From NCBI RefSeq assembly GCF_014698445.1, contig NZ_JACJSZ010000002.1, positions 62,001-126,000 of the forward strand: a DNA stretch of 64,000 nucleotides, read 5' to 3'. The position numbers were made by a program, and so were the translations under genes. Position 1 is the first letter of the stretch; every line of letters starts with the position of its first letter. Shown here one piece after another: positions 34,967 through 43,713 of this stretch. This DNA is from Microcystis elabens FACHB-917 (GTDB taxonomy: Bacteria; Cyanobacteriota; Cyanobacteriia; PCC-6307; Cyanobiaceae). Below the pieces are notes generated by a model. That model was given only the letters and a program-made list of their open reading frames with translations. It searched no databases and had not been told where the DNA came from.

Positions 34967-35985
34967 GTCGTCCGGTTGAACACCCAGGGGACCAGATCCT
35001 CGATGAAGTCCTTGTCCTGTGAATCGGGCAGGTGCCCATAGGCCCGGATGAATTCATGGCGTGCGGCCCCCGCCAGGGACTCCGCCACCATGCGGGCGTA
35101 ATCAGGCGACCCCTTACTGACCATGAGATCGGCAAGCCAGGCCACGGAATCAGCGGTTCTCTCCTGGCGACGCAGACACATGAAGTGATCAAGCTGCCGG
35201 CGTTGATGATGATTGCACTGGGAACGGACATGAATCAACAGCAGGGTGCGCTTGGCTTCGAACAGATCTCCCCGCGGCTCCTTGCCATAGGCGGCTTCGG
35301 AGGAGAAGTTCAACAGGTCATCCTGGATCTGGAAGATGGCACCGAGAAAGAAGCCGAAGCGGACCACCGCCTCCGGGTCGACCAGGCCATGCGTTCCGAG
35401 CAGCATCCCCACCTGGGCCGGCCAGATGGTGGCCATCCAGGCCGTCTTCTTCAGCACCATGGTGAGATAGTCAGCCGTGGTGATGTCATGGCGATTGTCC
35501 TGTCGCCAGCCGATATCCAGCGCCTGTCCTTCCGCCGTTTCCCTCGCCATCCGTCGCGTCACCTCCAGAATCCTCCGGGCCAGGGCGCCGCCGCGACGGC
35601 CGACATTGTCGAGCAGGGGACCGAAGGCCATCAGCAACATGGCATCACCGGCGTTGATCGCCAGGGGCACGCCATGGAGTGCATGGAGGGTGGGAAGGCC
35701 TCGACGCTCCACACTTTCATCCTGGATGTCGTCGTGAATCAGCAAAGCATTGTGCAGGATCTCCACGGCAGCTGCGAAGGGAATGGCATCCTCCAGCCGT
35801 CCCCCGAACGCACGCGCATGGGCCATGCAGATGCACGGCCGCATCAGTTTTCCGCCGCGACGGGGATAGTCGGCCAGCAGATCATGGAGATAGGGGGCCT
35901 TGGGCTGACTCGTCAGGTATTGATCGACATACTCACGAATCAGCTTTCCGTAGGCTTCCAGCAGGGGCTGGATGGATCGGCTCAT
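34963..35985 (-). CDS. Trans-polyprenyl diphosphate synthase (GGPP-type)
   Basis: An isoprenyl diphosphate synthase of 340 residues. First Asp-rich motif: LLIHDDIQDESVERRG; second: FQIQDDLLNF. The RGGKLMRP stretch, typical for substrate binding, precedes the first motif, and AINAGDAMLLMAF follows. The residues before the first Asp motif (AVEILHNALL) are fairly small, compatible with a C20 or similar chain, but length cannot be fixed by eye. It makes a prenyl diphosphate, presumably the substrate for this operon rather than for general carotenoid synthesis. Confidence 0.9.
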   Translation of the reverse strand: MSRSIQPLLEAYGKLIREYVDQYLTSQPKAPYLHDLLADYPRRGGKLMRPCICMAHARAFGGRLEDAIPFAAAVEILHNALLIHDDIQDESVERRGLPTLHALHGVPLAINAGDAMLLMAFGPLLDNVGRRGGALARRILEVTRRMARETAEGQALDIGWRQDNRHDITTADYLTMVLKKTAWMATIWPAQVGMLLGTHGLVDPEAVVRFGFFLGAIFQIQDDLLNFSSEAAYGKEPRGDLFEAKRTLLLIHVRSQCNHHQRRQLDHFMCLRRQERTADSVAWLADLMVSKGSPDYARMVAESLAGAARHEFIRAYGHLPDSQDKDFIEDLVPWVFNRTT

Positions 35986-36018
35986 GACCCCAACGCACCC
36001 GCGGCGCGAGGATCGCCA

Positions 36019-36474
36019 TCAATGCGGCTCATCGGCATCGTCGCGTCCCCTCTGAGTATCCGGCGGTGGAGGGTCTCCCGCCTGCCCCCGGGGGCGCTCA
36101 CGATCACCGCGCCGCTGATCGGCCTCCTGCAACAGGAGATCCATGGCATCGAAGTAGGTGGTGGCCATCTCCCGCCCTAACTGGATCATGCGACTGGCAA
36201 GGGTACCAAGGTCGCGGGAAGGATCGGTGGCGCCACGGGTATTTTCCCAACCGAAGCGTTCGGCAGCGTCGTGACCCTGCCGAATATTTTCTCCGATGAC
36301 GCGATAAGCCGTTCGGATGGTGTCTTCCACCGTTTCGGTGATGGGACGTCCGCCCATAGGCATCACTCCATCGGACCAGGCGCTCCGCAGAGGTTTCTCA
36401 CGCTCTGGTGGGGGGCGGTGCCAACGACCATCCTGGGCGGCTTCCGGATTCATTCCCGTCTGGTTTTCTGACAT
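36019..36474 (-). CDS. Phasin-like hypothetical protein
   Basis: A 151-residue hydrophilic protein. Two amphipathic helical stretches, VEDTIRTAYRVIGENIRQGH and LASRMIQLGREMATTYFDAM, recall phasin or granule-associated proteins; the C-terminus is charged and Pro/Arg/Asp-rich. No enzyme motif is visible. TATAGA lies about 50 bases upstream of the ATG (36522-36527 read on the minus strand), a possible -10 element, so this and the following genes may have their own promoter. Phasin homology is only a resemblance. Confidence 0.65.
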   Translation of the reverse strand: MSENQTGMNPEAAQDGRWHRPPPEREKPLRSAWSDGVMPMGGRPITETVEDTIRTAYRVIGENIRQGHDAAERFGWENTRGATDPSRDLGTLASRMIQLGREMATTYFDAMDLLLQEADQRRGDRERPRGQAGDPPPPDTQRGRDDADEPH

Positions 36475-36536
36475 TGATGCGATGCTGCCCTGGCGCGAGA
36501 AGGATTGCTGCCCCTGGTGAGTCTATATTGAAATCT

Positions 36537-38720
36537 TCAAGGATGATCATAGCCGTCAATTTCCGCCAGCGAAGGTGAAGAGGACAGGGCATGGGCGGCC
36601 AGCCGCCCGGAGATCACGGCTGCTTCGGTGCATCCCTCGTTGAAGCCACAGTCGGTCCAGTCCCCGGCGATGGTGAGGTTGTCGTACGTGGGATCGAGCG
36701 GTGAAATCCGATGCTTCAGGCTGCCAGGCAGCGCGAGGACGTACCGGTCGGAGGGATTGACGTTAGCCCGCCAGTACTGACTCAGAAATCGCCGCTCGCC
36801 AGGGTTCACCTCGCCAAGGTTCACGTCGCCGGGGGGCTCTGCGGCGGCCTCGGAGGCAGAGGGGTCGGCCAGCAGCTCCCAGCGGAAGGCTCCGGTGGCG
36901 TCGTAGGCCTGGGGCCAAAGGACCGACCCGGCGCCACGCAGGAAGGCGATGGCGTTGTCCCTGACCTCCTCCGTCCGGCGGAGCGGATAGGCGCTGTCGG
37001 CATCCTGCGGCGGCACGGCAGGATCCTGGAGCACGCCACAGAAGTAGAGGGCGGTGGCGGGAGGCTGCGACCAGGCTTCCTCCGGAATGACATGGGCCAT
37101 GTCACACCAGGTGTCGAAGGGCTTGTCGAACGCCGAGACGATGTAAGGCGGTCCCTGCCAGCCCAGCTGGGACAGATCCTCCTGCAGCCATACCTGAAAG
37201 GCCTGCGTCGCCGTGGTCTTCACCCGCTCGACCATGGTGGCCCAGCGCTGATCCCTGGCCAGAATCTGGGAGCAGACATGGGGGATGGCGCCGACGCTCA
37301 CCCCCAGGACCACCGCATCGAAGTCGCGCGTCACCTCGAGGCGGCGCCTGGAGGTGAACGAGCGATCCCAGTGCGACTCGAAATCCCGCTGATCCCGGCG
37401 GAGTCGATCACCGTCGACCAGCTGATCGAAATCGGGCTGGGCGGGCCAGCAGGGGCGATCGCCCACTTCGAACAACGGGTCGTAGTCGCGGTTCCCCTGA
37501 ATCTCTGCCTGAACATCAAAGTCCAGGGCTTCCACGTGGCAGCGATCACCCGGCTGGATGGGTGGCCCGGCCGGGATCCGCACATCGGTGAGCCTGTGGA
37601 AGAACCGGAAACGCACCCCCCGACGACGCAGCACGGCATACAGCGGCGCGAACACCACATCCCCCATACCCGCCCGCAGGCGCCAGAACAGGGATCCTCG
37701 ATAGCCGAAGAACATGCGCAGGGAGCCCCGGATCGCCTGTCCGGCCGCCAGGGCCGGCCGGGTGGCATCCCCATCCTCGTAGGCCAGGGCAAGGTCATAC
37801 AGGCCGATGACGAAAGGAGAGAACACGGCGCGTTCCGAAGCCCCGTTCATACGCAGCCACTCCCTGCATTCGTAGTGATCGATCGCATCCAGCCCCCGGG
37901 GATCACGGAGCAGATTGAAGCGAATACTGCCCACAACAATGGCCAGCACGAGATCCACGATCTCCCAGATGTGGCGCTTCGGGTGATCCGAAAGCCAGCG
38001 CTCCTCCAGCCAGGACCGGACGGCGACGTTCAGCTCCTCAACGAAGCGGATCAGGGGGGCTTCCATCGGGAGCGGCAGAATTCGCAGGGCACTGCTCAAC
38101 AGACCGAGGCCCTCCACGATCAGAGCCGCTCCGGTGAAGGTGCTCCCCGACAGCCAGCCGGCCATGGCCGCCAGGATGTCACCGGGTTCACCCCCATCCG
38201 GAGACTCCGTCACCGGGCGAACCTCCACATCCATGATCAGGGTGCGGAGCATGGCGATGGCCTGCTGCAGGTAACCTGCCATCGAAGCGGTGGCGCCGGG
38301 TGGCAGGGGATCCCCCGGCAGGCCAGGCCTGGACGGGAACCGTGCGCTCCACTTCCGCCAGTCGGACGACACGGATCGCGAGAACAAGCCCACCTCCGTC
38401 TCCGGCAGAAAAGCTTCCCGCCAGGAGCCGAAAGGCGACCCTTCCGGCGACGCCTCCAACTCGGCATAACACTCCCGCATCATGCGGAAGGAGTTCTCAT
38501 AGAAGCCCAGCCAGACATGCAATCCGTGCTCCTCCACCCTGCCGGAGGGACCACGGCCAGAAGCCCCCTTGCCCCCCAGCCTCCAGCCCTGCTGGTAGAC
38601 GGTGATGGCATAGCGGCCACCGTGCTCGGGTCGGGAAAGTTCATAGGCCGCAGTCATGGCGCCGCAGCCACCCCCGATGATCGCGACTCGGACGGGATCT
38701 GCCACAACGAACAGCATCAT
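36537..38720 (-). CDS. Carotenoid-desaturase-like FAD-dependent oxidoreductase
   Basis: The 727 residues start with a dinucleotide-binding motif, RVAIIGGGCGAMTAAYELS, then QQGWRLGGKGASGR and EEHGLHVWLGFYENSFRMMR, the pattern of phytoene-desaturase/amine-oxidase-type flavoproteins. The C-terminal NLTIAGDWTDCGFNEGCTEAAV is the second FAD motif of the same superfamily. A long, unusual insertion (about residues 130-300) separates them. ATG 38720 begins the MMLFVVADP sequence; two direct repeats lie just upstream. It is the first gene of a leftward operon with a polyprenyl synthase, which suggests an isoprenoid substrate. Confidence 0.85.
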   Translation of the reverse strand: MMLFVVADPVRVAIIGGGCGAMTAAYELSRPEHGGRYAITVYQQGWRLGGKGASGRGPSGRVEEHGLHVWLGFYENSFRMMRECYAELEASPEGSPFGSWREAFLPETEVGLFSRSVSSDWRKWSARFPSRPGLPGDPLPPGATASMAGYLQQAIAMLRTLIMDVEVRPVTESPDGGEPGDILAAMAGWLSGSTFTGAALIVEGLGLLSSALRILPLPMEAPLIRFVEELNVAVRSWLEERWLSDHPKRHIWEIVDLVLAIVVGSIRFNLLRDPRGLDAIDHYECREWLRMNGASERAVFSPFVIGLYDLALAYEDGDATRPALAAGQAIRGSLRMFFGYRGSLFWRLRAGMGDVVFAPLYAVLRRRGVRFRFFHRLTDVRIPAGPPIQPGDRCHVEALDFDVQAEIQGNRDYDPLFEVGDRPCWPAQPDFDQLVDGDRLRRDQRDFESHWDRSFTSRRRLEVTRDFDAVVLGVSVGAIPHVCSQILARDQRWATMVERVKTTATQAFQVWLQEDLSQLGWQGPPYIVSAFDKPFDTWCDMAHVIPEEAWSQPPATALYFCGVLQDPAVPPQDADSAYPLRRTEEVRDNAIAFLRGAGSVLWPQAYDATGAFRWELLADPSASEAAAEPPGDVNLGEVNPGERRFLSQYWRANVNPSDRYVLALPGSLKHRISPLDPTYDNLTIAGDWTDCGFNEGCTEAAVISGRLAAHALSSSPSLAEIDGYDHP

Positions 38721-38725
38721 CAATA

Positions 38726-38749
38726 TTATGCACGAAATTATGCACGAAA
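38726..38749. repeat. Two 12-bp tandem direct repeats upstream of the flavoenzyme gene
   Basis: ATTATGCACGAA occurs twice back to back (on the coding strand TTCGTGCATAAT twice), ending 5 bases before the ATG at 38720. The unit contains CATAAT, close to a -10 box, and the 12-base spacing is near one helical turn, so it could be a promoter/operator. It also explains why the upstream frame reads SCIISCII. Confidence 0.5.
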
Positions 38750-38772
38750 CGGTATCGGAGCTCTCCGCAGCC

Positions 38773-40590
38773 TTACATCCGCTCCAGGGTGGGAATGCCG
38801 AGGAGGCCAAGGCCCAGCTTGAGGGTGTCGGTGCTGAGGCGGCAGAGGGCCAGCCGGGAGGCGCGGGCCGGCTCCTCGGCCCGGAGCACCGGCACCTGGT
38901 CGTAGAAGCGGTTGAACAGCTGGCAGAGCTCGAACAGGTAGCTGCACAGCCGGTTGGGCAGCAGTTCCTCTTCCACCTCCTGGATCACGGCATCGAACTG
39001 CAGCAGCTGGCGCACCAGGGCCCACTCCTGGGGCTCGCTGAACACCAGCGACGCCGTCGCCTCCGGGCCCGCCGCCCCGGCCCCGTCCTCGCCGCCGCCC
39101 CTGCGGGCGATCCCGGCGATCCGCACCACCGCATAGAGCAGATAGGGGGCGGTGTTGCCGCTGAGGGCCAGCATGCGATTGAAGCTGAACTGGTAGTTGG
39201 TGATCCGGTTGGTGCTCAGGTCGGCGTACTTCACCGCCGCCAGGCCCACCGTTGTGGCGACCTCGCTGATGAAGGCCTCCTCTTCCTGACGCCCCTCCTC
39301 CGCCAGACGGCGGCGCAGGTCGGCGTCGCAGCGCTCCACCGCCTCATCCAGCAGCTCCTTCAGCCGCACCGTGTCGCCGGCGCGGGTCTTGAGCTTCTTG
39401 CCGTCCTCCCCCTGCACCAGCCCGAAGGGCACGTGCTCCAGCCGGCCGCCTTCGGGGATCCAGCCGGCGCGGCGGGCCACCTGGAACACCCCGGCGAAAT
39501 GGCTGGCCTGGCCGGCGTCGGTGACGTAGATCACTCGGCGGGCGCCGTCGCCGTCGGGAGGGGCGGCGAAGCGGTAGCGGATGGCCGCCAGGTCGGTGGT
39601 GGCGTAGTTGAAGCCGCCGTCGCTCTTGCGCACGATCACCGGCGGCGCCTGGCTGGCGGTGCCGTCTTCGGCCTCGAGGAACACGCACTGGGCGCCCCCG
39701 TCGCTCACCAGCAGGCCGGCGGCGGCCAGATCGGCCACCACCGCCTCCAGATAGGAGTTGTAGAAGGATTCGCCGCGTTCGTCGAGGCGGATGTCGAGGC
39801 GGTCGTAGAGGCGCTGGAACTCCCGGCGCGACTGGTCGCACAGCAGCTGCCAGCAGCGGCGGCTGATCGGATCGCCGCTCTGCAGCTTCACCACCTCCTC
39901 GCGGGACGTGGTCTGGAAGGTTTCGTCGCTGTCGAAGCGGGCCTTGGCCTGGCGGTAGAAGGCCACCAGGTCGCCCAGGTCGACCGCATCGGCGGTGTCG
40001 AGGGCCTCGGGCGCCACCTCCTTGAGGTGGGTGATCAGCATGCCGAACTGGGTGCCCCAGTCACCGACGTGGTTGAGGCGCAGCACCAGATGGCCCCGGA
40101 ACTCCAGAACCCGGGCCAGGGCGTCGCCGATGATCGTGGAGCGTAGGTGCCCCACGTGCATCTCCTTGGCGATGTTGGGGCTGGAGAAATCCACCACCAC
40201 CGGCGCGCCGTCGGGGGCCACGGGCTCCACCCCCAGGCGTGGATCGGCCAGGCGGCGGCCCACCTCGGCGGCCAGCACCTCGGGCCGCAGGGTGAGGTTG
40301 ATGAAGCCCGGGCCGGCGATCTGCGGCGGCAGGCAGAGGGCCGCGAAGCCGGGATCCGCCTGCAGCCGCTCCACGATCGCCGTGGCGATCGCCCGGGGCG
40401 CCTGGCGCAGGGGCTTGGCCAGGGTGAGAGCGCCGTTGGCCTGGAAGTCACCGAACTCCGGCTTTGTGGAGGGCCCGAGCTGGGGATCCAGGGGCGCACC
40501 GGCCGCCCGGGCAGCGGCGGCCGCCTCGGGGAACGCACGCTCCAGGGCCTCCAGCAGGGAGCTGTTCAGGTCGTGGGCAATGCGCAGCAT
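38773..40590 (-). CDS. argS: Arginyl-tRNA synthetase
   Basis: A class Ia aminoacyl-tRNA synthetase of 605 residues. The HIGH-type motif is in [19 protein letters not shown], preceded by [30 protein letters not shown] and [19 protein letters not shown] are ArgRS-specific, and the anticodon-binding domain ends [12 protein letters not shown]. The KMSKS region is degenerate ([14 protein letters not shown]), usual for ArgRS. It marks the right border of the accessory island. Confidence 0.97.
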   Translation of the reverse strand: MLRIAHDLNSSLLEALERAFPEAAAAARAAGAPLDPQLGPSTKPEFGDFQANGALTLAKPLRQAPRAIATAIVERLQADPGFAALCLPPQIAGPGFINLTLRPEVLAAEVGRRLADPRLGVEPVAPDGAPVVVDFSSPNIAKEMHVGHLRSTIIGDALARVLEFRGHLVLRLNHVGDWGTQFGMLITHLKEVAPEALDTADAVDLGDLVAFYRQAKARFDSDETFQTTSREEVVKLQSGDPISRRCWQLLCDQSRREFQRLYDRLDIRLDERGESFYNSYLEAVVADLAAAGLLVSDGGAQCVFLEAEDGTASQAPPVIVRKSDGGFNYATTDLAAIRYRFAAPPDGDGARRVIYVTDAGQASHFAGVFQVARRAGWIPEGGRLEHVPFGLVQGEDGKKLKTRAGDTVRLKELLDEAVERCDADLRRRLAEEGRQEEEAFISEVATTVGLAAVKYADLSTNRITNYQFSFNRMLALSGNTAPYLLYAVVRIAGIARRGGGEDGAGAAGPEATASLVFSEPQEWALVRQLLQFDAVIQEVEEELLPNRLCSYLFELCQLFNRFYDQVPVLRAEEPARASRLALCRLSTDTLKLGLGLLGIPTLERM

Positions 40591-40638
40591 GGAGCGGAAC
40601 CGGTCGAACGGCAGGCGTGGGCTCGATCATTCTCCCCG

Positions 40639-40897
40639 GTGGGTCGCCGGCGCCTACACACCCCCTCGATCACGCTCACCCGGTTTTCCGATCGCCGGAT
40701 CCGCTGGAAGGTGGCCACCTCCGGCCAGTTCCACACCTGGAGGCTGGATCGCAACGGGACCGACGAGTCCTCCGATCCCAACCTGTCCGATCCAAACAGC
40801 ACCACGGGGCCCCGGCCTCGCCCCGGACAGCGGCGACGCCGTCCTCGGCGCCACCCCGACCACCCCCTGGCTGGTCGACAGCCAGCCCCTGCTGTGA
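40639..40897 (+). pseudogene. Possible small frameshifted gene
   Basis: One frame reads SITLTRFSDRRIRWKVATSG then QFHTWRLDRNGTDESSDPN; after about 40808 the sensible continuation lies in another frame, LAPDSGDAVLGATPTTPWLV to a stop at 40897. No start better than a GTG at 40639 is evident. It could be a small broken gene of about 85 residues or chance coding. The rest of the 40591-40988 gap holds only the terminator at 40938-40967. Confidence 0.35.
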
Positions 40898-40937
40898 GAG
40901 GTCACCCACGCGCCGGCGTTTCACAGCTGATCGATCC

Positions 40938-40967
40938 AAGAGCCGCTGCCTGACCGCAGCGGCTCTT
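40938..40967. terminator. Rho-independent terminator hairpin, possibly bidirectional
   Basis: A perfect 12-bp stem AAGAGCCGCTGC / GCAGCGGCTCTT with a 6-base loop (CTGACC), followed by TCG on the plus strand. It lies 22 bases beyond the radical-SAM gene stop, so it would end the leftward Grr transcript, and could also end rightward transcripts. Confidence 0.75.
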
Positions 40968-40988
40968 TCGCATGGAGGGGTCGGGCGA

Positions 40989-42164
40989 TCAGGACGCCAG
41001 CCCCAGCGCCTCCTCCAGACCGGCCAGCACCACATCGGCGGTGATCTTGATGCGGTAGCGGCAGGCCTGGGTTTCGCTGCAGGCGAAGGTGCCGTGCTCC
41101 CAGTACTTGTTGCTGCCGGCGCCGCCGCCGCAGAGGCCGAAGTAGGCGCACTCGGCCCGGCAGCGCTCCGTGCCGGCGCGCATGTCCGCCAGGATGCGCC
41201 GGAACTTCGGGCTTGCCGCGATCGAGGCGAGGCTGTCGGTCTGGACGTGGCCCAGCACGAAGTCGCCGTAGGTGTCGATGTGCACCGCCAGCAGCTCCGG
41301 ATCGAAGGTGGAGATCGCTCCCCGCGCATCGACGTTGACGATGGCGAACGGGTTGTTCATGTCGGTGCACACCAGCCGGGCATCGGCCTGGGCGAGGCTG
41401 CAGATCCCCTCGAACTCCCGCACCCGCATCAGCTCGGGCCGCTCCTGCCACAGCGCCCAGAAGCGCTCCAGGAAGCGGCGGTAGGCGGCCTCGGCCTGGG
41501 GGCGGCTGAGCGTGGAGACGCGGTTCTCCCCCTCGGTCTCCTCCATGTTGAAGGCCACGTCGGTGATGCCGTTCTCGACGAAGAAGGCGTGGAGCTCATC
41601 GGCGTGGCCGAGGGATTCCTCGGTGATCACGGCGATCACCTGGAAGGGGATGCGGCGGCGGCGCAGGTGCTCGATGCCGCGCAGCGTGGCGGCATGGGTG
41701 CCCAGGCCGGTGCGGGTGCGGCGGTGGACGTCATGGAGGAAGGCCGGCCCGTCCATGCTCACGCCCACGGCGATGCCGTTGCGCTCGAAGCAGTCGCACC
41801 AGGCCTCGTTGATCAGCGTGGCGTTGGTCTGCACCGACTGGTGGATCGCCAGCGGCTCCCCGGCCCAGCCCTCCAGCGCCCGCCGCACGCAGGCCGTGGC
41901 GGCGTCGTAGAAGGCGATCGGGACCGTCAGCGGTTCACCGGCATGCCACAGCAGGGTGAAGTCCCCGCCCACGTAGGGACTCTCCAGCACCCGCTCCAGG
42001 GCTGCCTCCAGCAGCTCCAGCGGCAGCCGGTGCCGGTCGTCACGGTTGGGCAGGTAGCAGTAGTCGCAGTCGAGGTTGCAGTAGGGCGTGGGCTGGATCA
42101 CCAGCAGCTGCAACGGCCCGAACCCTTCCGGGTTGCCCGGAGGCGGGGCGCCGGTCGGGGTCAC
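40989..42164 (-). CDS. grrM: Radical SAM/SPASM peptide maturase (GrrM-type)
   Basis: The CxxxCxxC radical-SAM cluster site is C29, C33 and C36 in YCNLDCDYCYLPN. LLWHAGEPLTVPIAFYD, SVQTNATLINEAWCD and VGVSMDGPAFLHDVHR are typical of anaerobic-sulfatase-maturase-like enzymes. A Cys-rich SPASM region (TERCRAECAYFGLCGGG) closes the 391 residues and would bind auxiliary Fe-S clusters. The GTG start overlaps the stop of the glycine-rich precursor gene, the layout of the GRRM RiPP class, whose maturases make three-residue cyclophanes in the precursor. That chemistry is inferred from the class. Confidence 0.93.
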   Translation of the reverse strand: MTPTGAPPPGNPEGFGPLQLLVIQPTPYCNLDCDYCYLPNRDDRHRLPLELLEAALERVLESPYVGGDFTLLWHAGEPLTVPIAFYDAATACVRRALEGWAGEPLAIHQSVQTNATLINEAWCDCFERNGIAVGVSMDGPAFLHDVHRRTRTGLGTHAATLRGIEHLRRRRIPFQVIAVITEESLGHADELHAFFVENGITDVAFNMEETEGENRVSTLSRPQAEAAYRRFLERFWALWQERPELMRVREFEGICSLAQADARLVCTDMNNPFAIVNVDARGAISTFDPELLAVHIDTYGDFVLGHVQTDSLASIAASPKFRRILADMRAGTERCRAECAYFGLCGGGAGSNKYWEHGTFACSETQACRYRIKITADVVLAGLEEALGLAS

Positions 42165-42601
42165 CAGAAATTCCGGAAGCCACCGTTGCGCCAGCCGCCG
42201 CCACCGCCGTTGCGCCAGGCTCCACCATTGCGGAAGCCGCCGTTGCCCCAGCCGCCATTGCGGAAGCCGCCATTGCCCCAGCCGCCATTGCGGAAACCGC
42301 CGTTGCCCCAGCCGACGCCCGGGGCGTTGACGAACACATAGGCGAGGCGACCATCGCCGGCACTGGGCCGGCCCTCCGCCCCCGCCCGCTGGCCGGAGAC
42401 CTGGCCCATGGCCGCCGAAATGCGCCGCAGCCTGGCGTCGATCGAATCGGGTGCCGCCTCGAGAGGGGGCGACGCCGGGGAAGGGGCCGATGCCGGCCGG
42501 GAGGGCCCGTCAACCACCGCCCTGGCCGCCGCGCCGGCCGGGGCCAGGGCGGCCAGCAACAGCAGGAAACCGAACAGTCCGGAACGGGGGTGGTTCGTCA
42601 T
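42161..42601 (-). CDS. grrA: Glycine-rich RiPP precursor (GrrA-type)
   Basis: A 146-residue precursor with an N-terminal signal-like hydrophobic segment (GLFGFLLLLAALAPAGA), a leader of about 70 residues, and a C-terminal core built of Gly-Gly spacers and aromatic-x-Asn triplets. Nine triplets are visible: WGN, FRN, WGN, FRN, WGN, FRN, WRN, WRN and FRN (residues 98-144), ending FW. Such triplets are the sites where related radical-SAM enzymes link the aromatic ring to the third residue. Translationally coupled to the maturase (GTGA overlap). Confidence 0.92.
   Translation of the reverse strand: MTNHPRSGLFGFLLLLAALAPAGAAARAVVDGPSRPASAPSPASPPLEAAPDSIDARLRRISAAMGQVSGQRAGAEGRPSAGDGRLAYVFVNAPGVGWGNGGFRNGGWGNGGFRNGGWGNGGFRNGGAWRNGGGGGWRNGGFRNFW
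42225..42314 (-). repeat. Three 30-bp tandem repeats inside the precursor gene
   Basis: Units 42225-42254, 42255-42284 and 42285-42314 differ by only one or two bases each and encode the repeated FRN/WGN decapeptide of the precursor core. Near-identity at silent positions suggests recent duplication by slippage or unequal crossover. Confidence 0.9.
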
Positions 42602-42661
42602 CGGAGGGCTGCCAGGAAGGGAACGAAGGGGTGGAACGGGGCGTTTCGGGGGCGGGGCGAT

Positions 42662-43621
42662 TCAGGGACCGGGCGCCGGCGCGGGGGCCACCAGCACCAG
42701 ACCTTCGCGGCTGAGCAGAACCGATTCGAAGAAGGTGCGCACCCGTTCGTCGGGGACCGTCAGGACGCCGGTGGGGCCGAACCAGGGGGCCACGGCGGCC
42801 ACGGCATCGGGGCGCCCCTCCAGGTAGCCCTGGAACAGGCTGGCGATGGCCAGGTTGACCACGTTCAGCAGGCGGGAGTTGTTCTCCGGCACGATGCAGC
42901 CGACGCCGTAGCTCACGTAGGGCTGCTCAGGCACCAGGGCCGTCCCGGAGAGCCGGCGCTCCTGGCGCAGGCCGGCCAGCACGTTGGTGTCGCCCAGCAC
43001 CCCCGCCACCCGCTTCTGCTCGAGGGCCGAGACCGCCTGGGGCAGGCTGGGGAAGCTCACCGGCCGGGCGCTGGGCTCCAGGGAGCCGAGGACGCCCGCC
43101 CCGAACGACCCCTCCACCACCGCGATCGGCTGACCGGCGAGGGAGGCGGGAGAGCCATCGGGGCCGCCGCTGCGGGCGAGCAGCCTCAGGCCCGAGAGAC
43201 CGATGGGCAGGGAGAAGTCCACCAGCTTCTCCCGTTCCCAGCTGAAGGCCACGCCGCAGGCCAGGCCGGCCCTACCGCTGGCGACGGCCTCCACCGTGGT
43301 GGTGGCGTTGTCGACCGGGGCGAAGCGGATCCTCACCGACGCGCCCAGCTCCGCCTTGAGCTGGCGATCGATGCGCCGGGCCAGGTCGATGGAGTAGCCT
43401 TCCGGCTCCCCCTTCGGTCCCATCCGGACCAGGGGAGGGCTGTCGGCGGGGCCCACCATCAGCACCTCACCCGTCTTGGCCGCCTGCTCCAGCACGGCAT
43501 CGGCGGCGCCGGCCGGCGGCGCCGCCGCCAGCGCGCAGAAGCACGCCAGGGATCCCAGGACCAGGACCCTGCCGCGCGGGGATCCGATCGGGCCGGCCGT
43601 CACCGCAGCGGAAGAATCCAT
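42662..43621 (-). CDS. grrP: Periplasmic substrate-binding-like protein of the Grr locus
   Basis: The 319 residues begin with a signal peptide (VLVLGSLACFCALAAAPPAGA) and form a family 3 extracellular solute-binding domain: GPKGEPEGYSIDLARRID, FAPVDNATTTVEAVASGRAG, FSLPIGLSGLRLLAR and AVVEGSFGAGVLGSLE. In GRRM loci such a protein often accompanies precursor and maturase; its role in export, sensing or recognition is unknown. It starts 61 bases upstream of the precursor gene, so the three genes are likely one operon. The 92-base gap to nadC shows nothing notable. Confidence 0.88.
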   Translation of the reverse strand: MDSSAAVTAGPIGSPRGRVLVLGSLACFCALAAAPPAGAADAVLEQAAKTGEVLMVGPADSPPLVRMGPKGEPEGYSIDLARRIDRQLKAELGASVRIRFAPVDNATTTVEAVASGRAGLACGVAFSWEREKLVDFSLPIGLSGLRLLARSGGPDGSPASLAGQPIAVVEGSFGAGVLGSLEPSARPVSFPSLPQAVSALEQKRVAGVLGDTNVLAGLRQERRLSGTALVPEQPYVSYGVGCIVPENNSRLLNVVNLAIASLFQGYLEGRPDAVAAVAPWFGPTGVLTVPDERVRTFFESVLLSREGLVLVAPAPAPGP

Positions 43622-43713
43622 TCACCGAACCGTGCACGTGCTGCACCTTAAGGGCGCTCCACGGCCTTGCCCACCATGGCTTGCGGGCTTGAAACGCCGG
43701 CGCGGGCGGGGGA

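Noticed and set aside
36711..38822. A 703-codon rightward open frame antisense to the flavoenzyme gene
   Set aside because: Low-complexity Arg/Gly/His/Gln text, while the opposite strand has two FAD-binding motifs and operon context.
42225..42314. Short regular repeats that might be a CRISPR array
   Set aside because: Units are contiguous without unique spacers, fall in frame and encode the RiPP core.
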